From: Dioscorea cayenensis subsp. rotundata | Lineage: Eukaryota; Streptophyta; Magnoliopsida; Dioscoreales; Dioscoreaceae | Assembly: GCF_009730915.1 (NCBI RefSeq) | Contig: NC_052475.1 | Span: 1,426,001 to 1,490,000, forward strand | Length of the DNA: 64,000 bases | Direction: 5' to 3' | In this document: positions 28,621 to 38,200 of the stretch, piece by piece | How the letters are laid out: each line of letters begins with the position of its first letter | How positions within the stretch are numbered: the stretch's first letter is position 1 | Made by a program: the position numbers and the translations under genes | The notes under the pieces: model-generated | Database searches by the model: none | What the model was told of the DNA's origin: nothing | The model's input: only the letters and a program-made list of their open reading frames with translations

Positions 28621-28830
28621 TGGAGGGAAGCAATACTTCTCTGGAGCTGGCCATGGATCATCGATCGAGCACAGGCTATGGAGAAAAGCAATACATCACT
28701 GGATCTGGCCATGGATCATCGATCGAGCTCCCGCGATGACGACATTGGAGGTAAGGGTTTCAGAGAGAAGCGAGAGAGATGAGAGCGGGAAGAGAAACTT
28801 GGGAAGAAGAAGCGTCGGGGGTCTGGTTAA
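28440..28830 (-). promoter_or_regulatory. Possible minus-strand promoter/leader with three short repeated units
   Basis: On the minus strand the stretch from 28830 downward is CT-rich, like a plant 5' leader, and reaches ATGTCGTCATCGCGGG, a frame that closes after nine codons. It is followed by three related units at about 28680-28735, 28618-28670 and 28456-28485. Each contains GAAGCAATACWTCWCTGGA in plus orientation, and the first two also share CCATGGATCATCGATCGAGC. This looks like the 5' end of a transcription unit, but no long frame follows. Confidence 0.35.
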
Positions 28831-28844
28831 ATAAAAGCTAGCCT

Positions 28845-29329
28845 AGCGGATCCGGGTATAATTATTCATAAGATTTGAAATGGATCCGAAATCCGATTGC
28901 CAGCTGCTAAGAGAATGAGGTATTATGTATGGAAAGTGATAACGGTTATAAATATTTAAATATGGAAATTTATGGAGAGCTAACGGATCCGGACCATCAG
29001 ATTTGAATTGGTTTAACGGATCCGAAATTCGATTGCTTTGCTGCCCGAAACAGGGTTAACGGTTATATACGTGTACATAATATATATATATATATATGGA
29101 AAATGGATCTGGGTTCGTAATAATTGAAGATCCGAAAACCATAATGCGAAAGAGATATTAATAAATGGAAAACGGATCCGGGTTCTGAGTAATGAAAATC
29201 TGAAAAACAACATACGCAAGAGATATTAATAATTGTTAAATATTATATATATATATGGAAACAAATCTTGGTTTTTAATAGAAGATCTAAGAACACATCA
29301 TGCTTAAAAGATATATTAATAATAGTCAC

Positions 29330-29360
<31 letters not shown>

Positions 29361-29410
29361 AAAACGGATCCAGGTTTTTAACAATGGAAATTTGAAAGAA
29401 ACATAGAGAT
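28845..29410. repeat. Degenerate tandem repeat with GGATCC in most units
   Basis: Five to six diverged units share an order of GGATCCGGGTT(C), TAATNATTGAAGATC(C/T)GAAAA and (A)AGAGATATTAATAA. Unit starts lie near 28847, 28985, 29105, 29176, 29262 and 29366, so spacing varies from about 70 to 140 bases. (TA)n tracts separate several units. It resembles an old minisatellite and encodes nothing recognisable. Confidence 0.7.
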
Positions 29411-30434
29411 AAATAACAAAAATAAATAAATATATAACAAGATCTAGCTATCTATATCTATATATATATATATATATTAAAAGCAGAGGAATTAAAAGCT
29501 TCACATTAAATATAGAAAATAATCATTTATTAAATATAGTGAGAGTCATCATTTATCTCAGTATTCAACCATCTAACAAATTTTGACCAAAATAAGTAAG
29601 TTTTGGGCTTATATATAAGCACACATCATATACAAATATTTGTAGATTTAAATATATATATATATATATTGCTAGTTGTGTCTATTTTTTTTTCATTATG
29701 TTCAGGATACCCACTAAAAATATTCTCAGTTGACATATTCCCCTATGTATATCGATAATGATATTTGTGGGGATGAAAACTTTTATATGTAGGGTACTTA
29801 TTTGTATTTGACATTCTATTAGTGATTCTGACTAATTATCATGAAATTAGTTAATATAAATTTACTTTGTGATCTCAAAATATCAAACTTTCAACTAGTC
29901 ATTGTCGAGAACATTCGTGGAGTCATAGTCTTGATATAAATCCAAGCAAAAGTTATTTGAGTACATCATATTTGTTTTCATTTTTGTTTTTTTTATTTTT
30001 ATTTTTTTATTTCCTTTTAATACGCATGCTTGATTGATGTTAATCTCTTTTTTTCTTTTTTCTTTGCCACGTTTAAGCATCTTGTTTTTGTTTGGCTTTA
30101 ATATATATATATATATATATATACACCAAAATTCAAATGTTAATGAATTTTTAAAATATATAAAATAAATCAATGACCTCAAGATCCCACTCATTTAAAA
30201 GGGTTCCTGAAGATGACAATGACCAATAAATACATGTTCAATATTTTGTCTTCTTCGCTGTATGAAAATTAATAAAGGGAATTGCTTGTTTGAGAGATCT
30301 TGTATTTTCACTGTCATATGTAGAAATTATCAACGTCGTGACGGATCTTAGGCTCTTAGCAGAGTACAAACTCATTCACATGAGCAACAACACCGAAATG
30401 AACATTAATTGTTTTAGATTTTAATTAACCAAGT
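29411..30434. other. AT-rich intergenic DNA left of the LINE
   Basis: Several (TA)n microsatellites (about 29458-29477, 29650-29669 and 30102-30122) and poly-T tracts. I see no gene or RNA. Confidence 0.55.
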
Positions 30435-32367
30435 TTATATAGTTAATGGAACTCCACATTAATTGCTAGTTAATTCTCAAAACTGCCAAAACACAAATCT
30501 TCATTAATGGAACTCCACGGGGTTTTATTCGCTGCAAAAGGGGTTTAAGACAAGATGATCCTCTTTCACCCCTTCTCTTTGCTTTGGCAGCCGATACCTT
30601 CAGTGCTATGTTTAATCATGCTATTAATTCCAAAGCATTAATTGGAGTTCAACTTGATCACTCAAACAGAATCTGTCATTTACAATACGCAGATGATCTA
30701 ATTATTTTCTCTGCTGGGGGCATGAAGATCTTAAAATCATTAAATTAATTCTTTATCTCTTTGAAGGTTGCTCTGGCCTTTCAATTAATTACTCGAAAAG
30801 TTGTCTATACTCCACTAATTATGGTTACCAACCACTCTCCTCCTCTGCAAGGATTCTTAATTGCAAAAGAGATTGTCTCCCCATTAAATACCTTGGAGTT
30901 CCCCTTTCTTGTAGACGACCTAGACGCTAAGACTGGACAAAGTTAATTGAATCTATTCGATCAAGACTCACATCCTGGAAAACAATCTACCTTTCACTGG
31001 GGGTCGTCTAACCCTTATCAATTCCGCGTTATCTTTCCTCCCAGTCTACTGGATGTCAGTATTCAAACTGCTAACCTGGGTCATTCACGAGATTGATAAG
31101 ATTAGTTGAGACTTTCTATAGAAAGGTCCTAATCTCGGTTCTAAGAGAATTAGATTGGTTATATGGAAAAGGATCTGTCGCCCACGCAGCATGGGTAGTT
31201 GGGGAATCCTTGATATCCAGGAATTCAACAAAGCTTTACTTGGAAAATGGTGGTGGAAATTCACCGTCACACAGGATTCTTGTTGGACCAAGATCATCAA
31301 CGCCAACTACGCTATTAGAGTCTCCGGGTATTTTATTTCAAAACCCACCAAGAAATAAATCTTTCTTTTGGGCGGGTATTAATACCATCTTCCTTCATTC
31401 CGTTCTTGCATCACCAAATTAATTGGAAATGGTGACAGATATTCTATTCCGGAAGGTATTAATTTTCAAGAGGATTCCTACACCTGGTCTCTTGAAAAAA
31501 ATGGAACCTTCTCTGTTAAATCATTCTACAATTTCTCTCCGTAGCCAACTTTATTCCCAATTTTAGAAAACTAAATCTCTTGGTAAAATCACTTTATTCT
31601 GTTGGCTCGTCAGAGAAAACAAAATTCTTACACTTGATAACCTATACAAAAAAGGTTGCAATCCAAATGCCACTGGCACATGTTTTCTATGTCATAATAA
31701 TTTGGAAACAGTGGATCATCTTTTCCTTGATTGTATTCTTTCAGAGCTTATTTGGTCCTTCTTCAGACAAATCCTTCATCTAGAATCCCTTCCATCATCT
31801 GGACCAATTTGATCCCCTCCTTGAACTCTTCTTACAGGAACCTTTGGGATCTCTATTCTAGAGCCATCTTATGGAATATTTGGTTGGAACGTAACAATCG
31901 TATTTTCAACCAAAACTATTATCCTATTTTTTCAATTCTTTATAAGATTGCTAATATGCTTCTTTCTTGGATCTCTACAGATTCGGTATCTCATCAGCAG
32001 GATTCCTCAAATGCTACACAAAGGATCAAGAGATCCCTCACCTTTCTGAGCTCTAGATTCACAGGTGTTATCGGCGATTTGGCGTCCACCACTGATTAGG
32101 AGTAGTTTGCTTCACTCGTTGCTGGGCAGGCCTGTGTCCTCTGATGGTTGACTTCGCTGGTTCAGCTTGTTATCTTTTTCTTCTGTTTTTTGTCTGAGTC
32201 TTTCTCTTGTCCGGTTTACTGTTCACCTCATCTCTAGTGAGGATTTCAGTTTTAATTATTATTGTTTTTTTGTTTAGTGTCTCTGCTTAGTTCTCCTATG
32301 TACACATTATTTTTTTAATAAATTTGTGGTTTATCCATTTTATTTTAAAAAAAAATTATATAGTTAA
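30435..32367 (+). mobile_element. 5'-truncated L1-type LINE with 12-bp target duplication
   Basis: Element 30447-32355 lies between perfect copies of TTATATAGTTAA (30435-30446 and 32356-32367). It begins inside the reverse transcriptase. Visible parts are GTPRGFIRCKRGLRQDDPLSP, LLFALAADTFSAMFNH and the catalytic QYADD box near 30690. Further on come conserved RT/thumb segments (CRPRSMGSWGILDIQEFNKA near 31180-31230) and a zf-RVT-like Cys/His segment (CNPNATGTCFLCHNN near 31650-31700). The 3' end is AATAAATTTGTGG and a poly-A tract (32347-32355). The frame is broken by stops and shifts (for example a TAA soon after QYADD, and frame changes near 30940-31120), so the copy is dead. 5' truncation and the poly-A tail fit target-primed reverse transcription. 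The intact duplication argues for moderate age. No ORF1 or endonuclease is present. Confidence 0.93.
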
Positions 32368-32751
32368 CAAATGGAATAAAATGATTGGAAGTTGATCATA
32401 AACACTATTAAAAATATCACCCTGATGAGTTCTCATTCATCCTTTTAAATAAAGCACCAACAAACAAACCAACCAACCGTTAGGCTCCAAACCACATCAT
32501 CAACAACACCACCCAAAAATAATAATAATAAAAATAAAATTAAAGCCTAAATACAGCATGTAAAACCAATGATCCAACTCAGAACTCTCCCTCCCTTTCC
32601 TTCTTCTCTTTTCCCTCTAACACCTCTCCTTTCATTCCCTTCCAAACCATTGCTATCATCATCATAAAAAATAATAACATAATTAAATATATATAATCAA
32701 ATATACAAAGAAGAAGGAGGTGAAGAAGAAGAAGAAGAAGAAGAAGAAGAA
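32368..32751. promoter_or_regulatory. Upstream region of the small-protein gene
   Basis: Contains no other gene. A (GAA)n microsatellite at about 32722-32750 directly precedes the ATG and would be part of the leader. Confidence 0.5.
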
Positions 32752-32928
32752 ATGGACCGGAGTTGCTCCTGTGGCTTGTCATGGGCTGACCAATGGGATT
32801 ACAACACGCCGGACCCTCCGCCACCGCCGCCGGAGAATGAGAAGAAAGGCAAGGATGGTTCTAAAGCTCCACATGCTAGGCTTAAGAAATGGATTAAAGA
32901 GCTTTGCCAGAAGAAGCCTCATAAATAA
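32752..32928 (+). CDS. Small plant protein with WADQWDY motif (58 residues)
   Basis: A complete 58-codon frame starting ATGGACCGG directly after a (GAA)n leader and ending CATAAATAA. The protein reads MDRSCSCGLSWADQWDYN at the N-terminus, then a Pro run (about 21-27), a Lys/Gly linker and a basic C-terminus LKKWIKELCQKK. From memory, seed plants have a family of short uncharacterised proteins starting with a Cys/Ser-rich segment and SWADQWDY, followed by a basic tail; I cannot confirm it here. No signal peptide or membrane segment is seen, so it is probably cytosolic or nuclear. GC-rich coding composition against AT-rich flanks, the good start context and a long AT-rich 3' region support a real gene. 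The frame that starts earlier with poly-Lys is an artefact of the GAA repeat. Function unknown. Confidence 0.75.
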   Translation: MDRSCSCGLSWADQWDYNTPDPPPPPPENEKKGKDGSKAPHARLKKWIKELCQKKPHK

Positions 32929-33523
32929 TAAGCTATTTTTTTTTTCTTATTGATTATGTCTTTATATTTATATTTATATTTATATGATGTTCTTTGTGTA
33001 TGAATGTGTGGTGTTTGTTCTCTGTGTGTTTTAAAGTCATGTAGTTTTAATAATGTAATGAGTCATATATGATCTTCATTGTTTTGTCAAAGTGTTTGAA
33101 GGAAAACTCTGATGAATTAATGTTTGTGTTTATTTGCAAATGGTTTTAATGTTTTTTCTATGTTTTTTTTTAAATTGATTTTAGGGGAATATTTGAGGTA
33201 ATAGAAAGAAGATTAGAAGGGGAGTTTGATTTGTTGTTTTATTTTTTTTAATTATATATTTTTTAATTTTTTTGAATGAACTTGGGTAACCAAATTGAAG
33301 AACTTCTTTCATTATTAATTTCAAATATTATTATGTTATATATATATATATATAGCTCTTATGGCTATCATGGTTTTTTAAGCTGTAACTTATAAATGAT
33401 TAGTTATAGGAGAAATAGTTTCAGAAAAAGGATTTTAATGTTATTTTTTTACTTTGATTTTTATCAGTATATGTTATTGTTCTATTATATCATACAAGTT
33501 TTTCAACTTACATATACCAATAT

Positions 33524-33564
<41 letters not shown>

Positions 33565-34091
33565 ATTTCTAAAATTAAGAATTTTAAAATCAATCAAATT
33601 GAATTAAATTAAATTAATGTTAGCTATTAAAAGTAGCGTGTCTAAATTTCTAATAATAGATTCTCACTGAATTAAATAAATATTAATTTAAATTTGGATT
33701 TTTTTTTATATATTCTATTGTTTTTAGATTTGATTAAGCTCATTTCTAAAACTATAGAATAAATACTTAGCTGAATAAAGCTTTCAAGAAATTAACATAA
33801 ATAAAAAGTTAGTGTATTGCTTTGTTGCTCCATGCTGCATTAAATTGCAATATACCAAGTCACAAGAAAACAGCAATAAGAAGTATTTATATAATCTCTA
33901 TTCAATGAATTTTTGGAATATATATTTATTGGCAAATAAAAATTTTATCTATATTAAATTCATATTGGATAAAATAATTTTTAAACATTTTGAAATCTAG
34001 ATGGGGTTGTATTTGATAATTTTAACATTTTTATTAATTTTACGTTTAGGGGCTATTGGGACATTTTATGATCAAAAATTTATTACACAAT
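32929..34091. other. AT-rich intergenic DNA
   Basis: 3' region of the small-protein gene followed by AT-rich sequence, with (TA)n tracts at about 33337-33354 and 33523-33560. No gene seen. Confidence 0.55.
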
Positions 34092-34419
34092 AAATAACAT
34101 TGGGTAAATTTTTTAGTTGGTCACTAAACTTTGGCTAATTTTTATTTTAATCATTGAACTTTAATTTGCATCAATTTGATCACTCAATATTAATTTAATT
34201 TCACTAATTAGTAAATCAAAGGATTTCGGCCGCCAAATGAACGACATAGCTCTTTTTCGATGACATGGATACCTCCAATAGACTTAATAATGTGTTATAG
34301 GAAAAACTAATGTAGAATTTCCAACAGCTATGTAATCAATTGGGGGTTAAAATTCTTGATTTATTGTCTGATAAAATCAAAATTTAGTGACATAGTAAAA
34401 AATTTACCCAAATAACATT
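34092..34419. mobile_element. MITE, Mutator-like, with 10-bp target duplication
   Basis: Element 34102-34409 (308 bp) starts GGGTAAATTTTTTA and ends TAAAAAATTTACCC. The outer 32 bases of the two ends match at 28 positions in inverted orientation, including TCACTAAA. Both flanks carry AAATAACATT (34092-34101 and 34410-34419), a perfect 10-bp target duplication. No coding capacity. The GGGTAA terminus and duplication length match the element at 2409-2752, but the interior differs, so it is a related but distinct family. Confidence 0.87.
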
Positions 34420-35635
34420 CACAAACTACATTGGATACAATAATTATCGGCATAGTTTAACAAAAATTAAAATATTCCCATTATTAATAATTCATCTGAT
34501 TAATATGCTGATGCAACAAATGCATCAAAAGATATCTGAATCAACAAAAATAAATTAAACCAAAATCGCACATGTACCAGAGTCAGAAGATGGAAAAAAA
34601 AACAATAATAATAATAAATAAATAAGTCTGAATATTCAATTCTCAACCGTGCGTATATCCATTAAAAAAAAACTGGCTGTATTTGTAAAAAACAAATAAA
34701 TAAACCACAATATGAGCATGAAGTAGAGTTAAAAAGTATGAGCATGACAATGTTACGATTATGCCATTAGAAGTGTAATTATTTACATGAAATGAGGCTG
34801 TTGCTTGGATTTACCATCTGTTTCACTTGCAAAATATGTATATACATATATACATACTGAAAACAAAGAAACAACTGCACCAGATCATACCACAGCCACC
34901 ACAAAAACACAATCACTTCACTTCTTTGTTGCTGAAAACAATTTGTGAAGGAAAAACCTCAGTAAATCTTCACGGAGCCATGACCAGAGTCGTCGGAGCA
35001 GGCCTAGATAGCTCTGTTGCTCAAAACAGAACATGAAGAACTCATGGTAAAACCTGATAAAGTTGCCTCGAGCAGTGTCGTCGTAGAAGCAGCCCTGGAT
35101 AGCTTTAGTCTTCGGATTTGACAGACCTGCAAGTAAAGTTTAAGAACATCATAATTTAAAATATGTAAAGCATAGAAATTCCAGAGAAAAATGTTCTGCC
35201 GGAGATAAGTGAATAACAAGCTTTCAAACCTCATCAGTATATTAGTAATCAAACCCAGGTTGCAGGGAAAGATGGGTCAAGCAGTAAGGTCTGTTTCTTT
35301 ATTCACATAAGCTGTGAATGTAATCAGGTTGAAGGCCATATTTCTGCCGAGTAGCAGAAACAACAATGAATGAGCTTCGCATCTTTTAGCATTTCAGTTC
35401 CAATTTTTGGTCCCATTTTTTTCCTTTTTTGGTGAGCCAACAAACACCAAGATTAGCTATCATCTTAAGAAAGATCTCATTGAAGAGAAAGGTAGAAGAG
35501 GGATCCTGCAGTGGCTATTAAAGAAGCTGTTTCAAGCCTATAAAAAGATAACATCGATGTGGATCTGATCTTTAGCCTCCCTCAATACACTTGAACTGGT
35601 GACACCATGTCTGCTTCAGAAGATGCTTCCTGGAG
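34420..35635. other. Region downstream of the F-box gene
   Basis: 35300-35635 is probably 3' untranslated region of the F-box gene. Further left there is moderately GC-rich unique sequence (34960-35250) with short ORFs on both strands that resemble nothing known. It could be a spliced 3' end or a non-coding transcript. Confidence 0.45.
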
Positions 35636-37843
35636 CTAACTTCCTTCATTGGTTGTCACCAGGTTCTGAGGTGGGTCTTTCCAACAGCCTGAACAAAGAT
35701 TTTCAAGACAAAATGTTTCCTCATATTCGCAATTCTTGATACACCTCCCACACTCAATGCACCTTGCTATACAAACATCACATGCCCTGCATTGTTCAGG
35801 GCCTTTATCTCGGCAGGTCTCTGCAGGGCAGTCATAGACGAGTTTCAATTTCTGACATTCTGGACATAATTCAATATCCAGAACACTTTCATCATCAAAA
35901 GCCAGAGAGTAGATGCCACAGTGGTAAAAACGTGGCTTGCGAGCATGCAACTGTTCTTGTTCATCAGCTCCCAATAATGACTTCAGCTCATCATAATTAT
36001 CAGGAGTTACACTAAAAAGCCTCCCAAGCCTTAAGTGTGTGATCCCCGGGTTGGCCCAGGATTTTACAGCCTTTAGATTGTTGATGAGGCCTTCAACAGT
36101 TAACCTCACACATCCAGGAATGCTAAGCTGCATGCAAAGAAGGTACATTGTTGTAAACAGTTCTACTTCAAAAGCAGTAAAGAAGGTAAACGAGAAATCT
36201 ATTAGAGAAATATCAACACCAAATGGAACTATGAGTTGGCCCTCTTCCTATGGAACTCAAAATCCATGTGATAAAGCACTTCATCCTATGCTAGATGCCT
36301 TGCAACAATCACTCTTCTCCTATAGAACTCAAAATCCATGTGACAAAGCACTTCATCATATGCTAGATGCCTTGCAACAATCACTCTTCTCTTCCATCTT
36401 TAGTTTTATTCTATTCTTAACATCTAAACACCATAGACTTGGGAGTTAAACTCTTGTAAGCAAGCAAGCATCCATGATGTAGTACATTAGCAGAACCAGA
36501 CCCATAACATGGCATCTCAAATATTATGCTAACTATTCATTGACCAAGATGAATGAGCGGCAGTTGCCATGAAGCATGTCTCGTTCAATATATAATTTGC
36601 ATTGCATTTGGATAAAGAAAGGTCCTTTGATATCTGAAATACCAGAACAACAGACACCAAACATCTTTTGCTTGGGAATAACAAAGCCTAAAGTATTAGA
36701 ATCTAACTGCAAACTACAACGTAAGAATTTTGTTATAATCTCTTAATCATATATTTCCAAAAAATCACGAAAAGTAAAGCAAGCAATAATATTCAATAAA
36801 ATAGAGTAGATCATGCAAAAATCCAACATTCATATCAGAAAATCATGTGTTTGCAAATTAAAAATTTATTTGACTTCAATGGACTACAAAATTAGAAGGT
36901 AACCTGCCAAGCAATGATTGAACATATACAATTACACAGAAAACTTAGTATTTCAAGAACTATCAAAAGAAAATCTTCTCTATGACCAAACAATTCATGC
37001 CTAAAGGACAACCTTGAAGGAGACAAAAAATACCACATGTTCCCACACTTATATATTTCTAATTCAGTAATGCAAGAGATATAAAAATATAAATAAAAAA
37101 CACAGAATGATGAGACCACAAAAAACAACAAAGATCAAATATTCAAGAACATAGATTATCAATTCAAACAAAAATTAAATCTTGATGAGATTATACAATT
37201 CAACAGCAACAAAGGAGCATCCAAAGCCTACCTTTTTTAGCCTGGGGTTGCTCTCCAGCACACGCTTCAACCCATCATCCGTTATTCTTGAGCATCCCAC
37301 CAAGCTCAAGCAATGCAGACTCCCCTGAGCTCGCTGTGTCAACCGCAGGAGATCTCCATCTCCAATCCTCTGACTCAATGGCGAGTCTATGTGGATGCAC
37401 CTCCACAACAAAGCATCACTCTGAACAGCATTCTTCAGAGACCTACATACCATCTCAACAGAGAGAAGATCCCTAACACCTAAATAACCCAACGAGTACA
37501 CCAACCCCTCATGAGGACCCTCCTCTCCTCCCTCACTTCCATTCCCACAACCCTCCCCAACCCTACCAGAACCCGAACACTCCCCACCAACAACACCACC
37601 AAAGCTCAACCCATACTCACGGCAATCAAAACCCGACACCAAAAACTCATCACCAGCATCAAAATCACCAGAACTCACAGCATGATCTCCAACCCAACTC
37701 GCCAGCGCTGCCGTAAAAGTTTCACTAAAATCCATCCCAAAAGGATCAGAAGGCAACAAATCAACAGGATCACAACAACCCCGATCCCCACCTCGTCCTC
37801 TCTCCCCTCCATAATCAAACTCCCAATTCGACAAACACGACAT
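35636..37843 (-). CDS. F-box protein, SKIP14-like
   Basis: Two coding exons: 37232-37843 and 35636-36127, 1104 nt or 367 residues from the Met at 37841-37843. A longer frame could start at 37912, but its N-terminus is low-complexity. The N-terminal part carries DPVDLLPSDPFGMDFSETFT, which I remember from SKIP14-type proteins. A degenerate F-box follows (GLVYSLGYLGVRDLLSVEMVCRSL is within it), then two leucine-rich-like strands (LHCLSLVGCSRITDDGLKRV and LSIPGCVRLTVEGL). The C-terminal 70 residues are Cys-rich (CPECQK, CRACDVC, CIECGRC, CSGCW), a likely zinc-binding tail. F-box proteins are the substrate receptors of SCF ubiquitin ligases through SKP1/ASK binding; the target is unknown. The intron (about 1.1 kb) contains a 72-bp tandem duplication. 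The G-box near 38181 belongs to its promoter. Confidence 0.88.
36245..36392. repeat. 72-bp tandem duplication in the F-box intron
   Basis: Two nearly identical copies starting at about 36249 and 36321, each with GAACTCAAAATCCATGTGA, GCACTTCATC and GCCTTGCAACAATCACTC. Only a few substitutions, so recent. Confidence 0.92.
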
Positions 37844-38200
37844 GTTCCACCCCAATCCAACCCCAATCCCCCACCTCCCCCACCAATCCAATCCCAAAAA
37901 ACAAAAACACAAAACACCTAACTTTTCACAACCAAAAACCCATAAATCAAGCTCAAATTCAGCACAGATAAAGCTCTAGACAGAGAAATCAACCCTAATC
38001 CTCGGCGACCACGAAGGAGATGATCTCGAGCCTCTTGGAGAGAGAGAGAGAGGAAGAGAAGAGGAAACAAGAGAAGAAGGGGTGAAGAAAAAGACGAAGA
38101 GAAGGGGGTGAACTAGAATTAGATAAAAATAGGAGGGGGTTTGCAAAAAAAGAGGCAAGAATACGAGACGGTTGGGTTTGCCACGTGGCGAGAAGAGAGA
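37844..38200 (-). promoter_or_regulatory. F-box gene leader and promoter with G-box
   Basis: A CT-rich leader (in minus sense) spans roughly 37850-38090. CCACGTGG, a perfect palindromic G-box/ABRE-type core, is at 38181-38188, upstream of the likely transcription start. Binding by bZIP or bHLH factors is inferred. Confidence 0.5.

Larger units (their letters stand above)
19550..28840. other. 9-kb region without recognisable protein gene
   Basis: The plus strand is A-rich (A well above T), as in the antisense of long introns or of decayed copies. No open frame here resembles a known protein. Internal duplications are listed separately. Two weak hints of minus-strand exons exist: near 26820-26865, a CAG acceptor is followed by ATG reading MSFESSPDVMKE and then GTAAAC; and 27263-27335 encodes NEVKVVRKLKDCVNMLKGKG after a CAG. 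A CT-rich leader-like stretch lies near 28780-28830 on the minus strand. The region could be the long-intron 5' part of a gene whose remainder lies in the gap, a non-coding transcript, or plain repeat debris. I cannot decide. Confidence 0.45.

Noticed and set aside
32720-32953. 77-codon frame starting with a Lys run
   Set aside because: The Lys run is the (GAA)n/(AAG)n leader microsatellite; the other frame starting at 32752 gives the plausible WADQWDY protein.
37511-37921. 136-codon frame antisense to the F-box exon 1
   Set aside because: Shadow of a GC-rich coding exon; Thr/Pro/Arg composition without any family resemblance.
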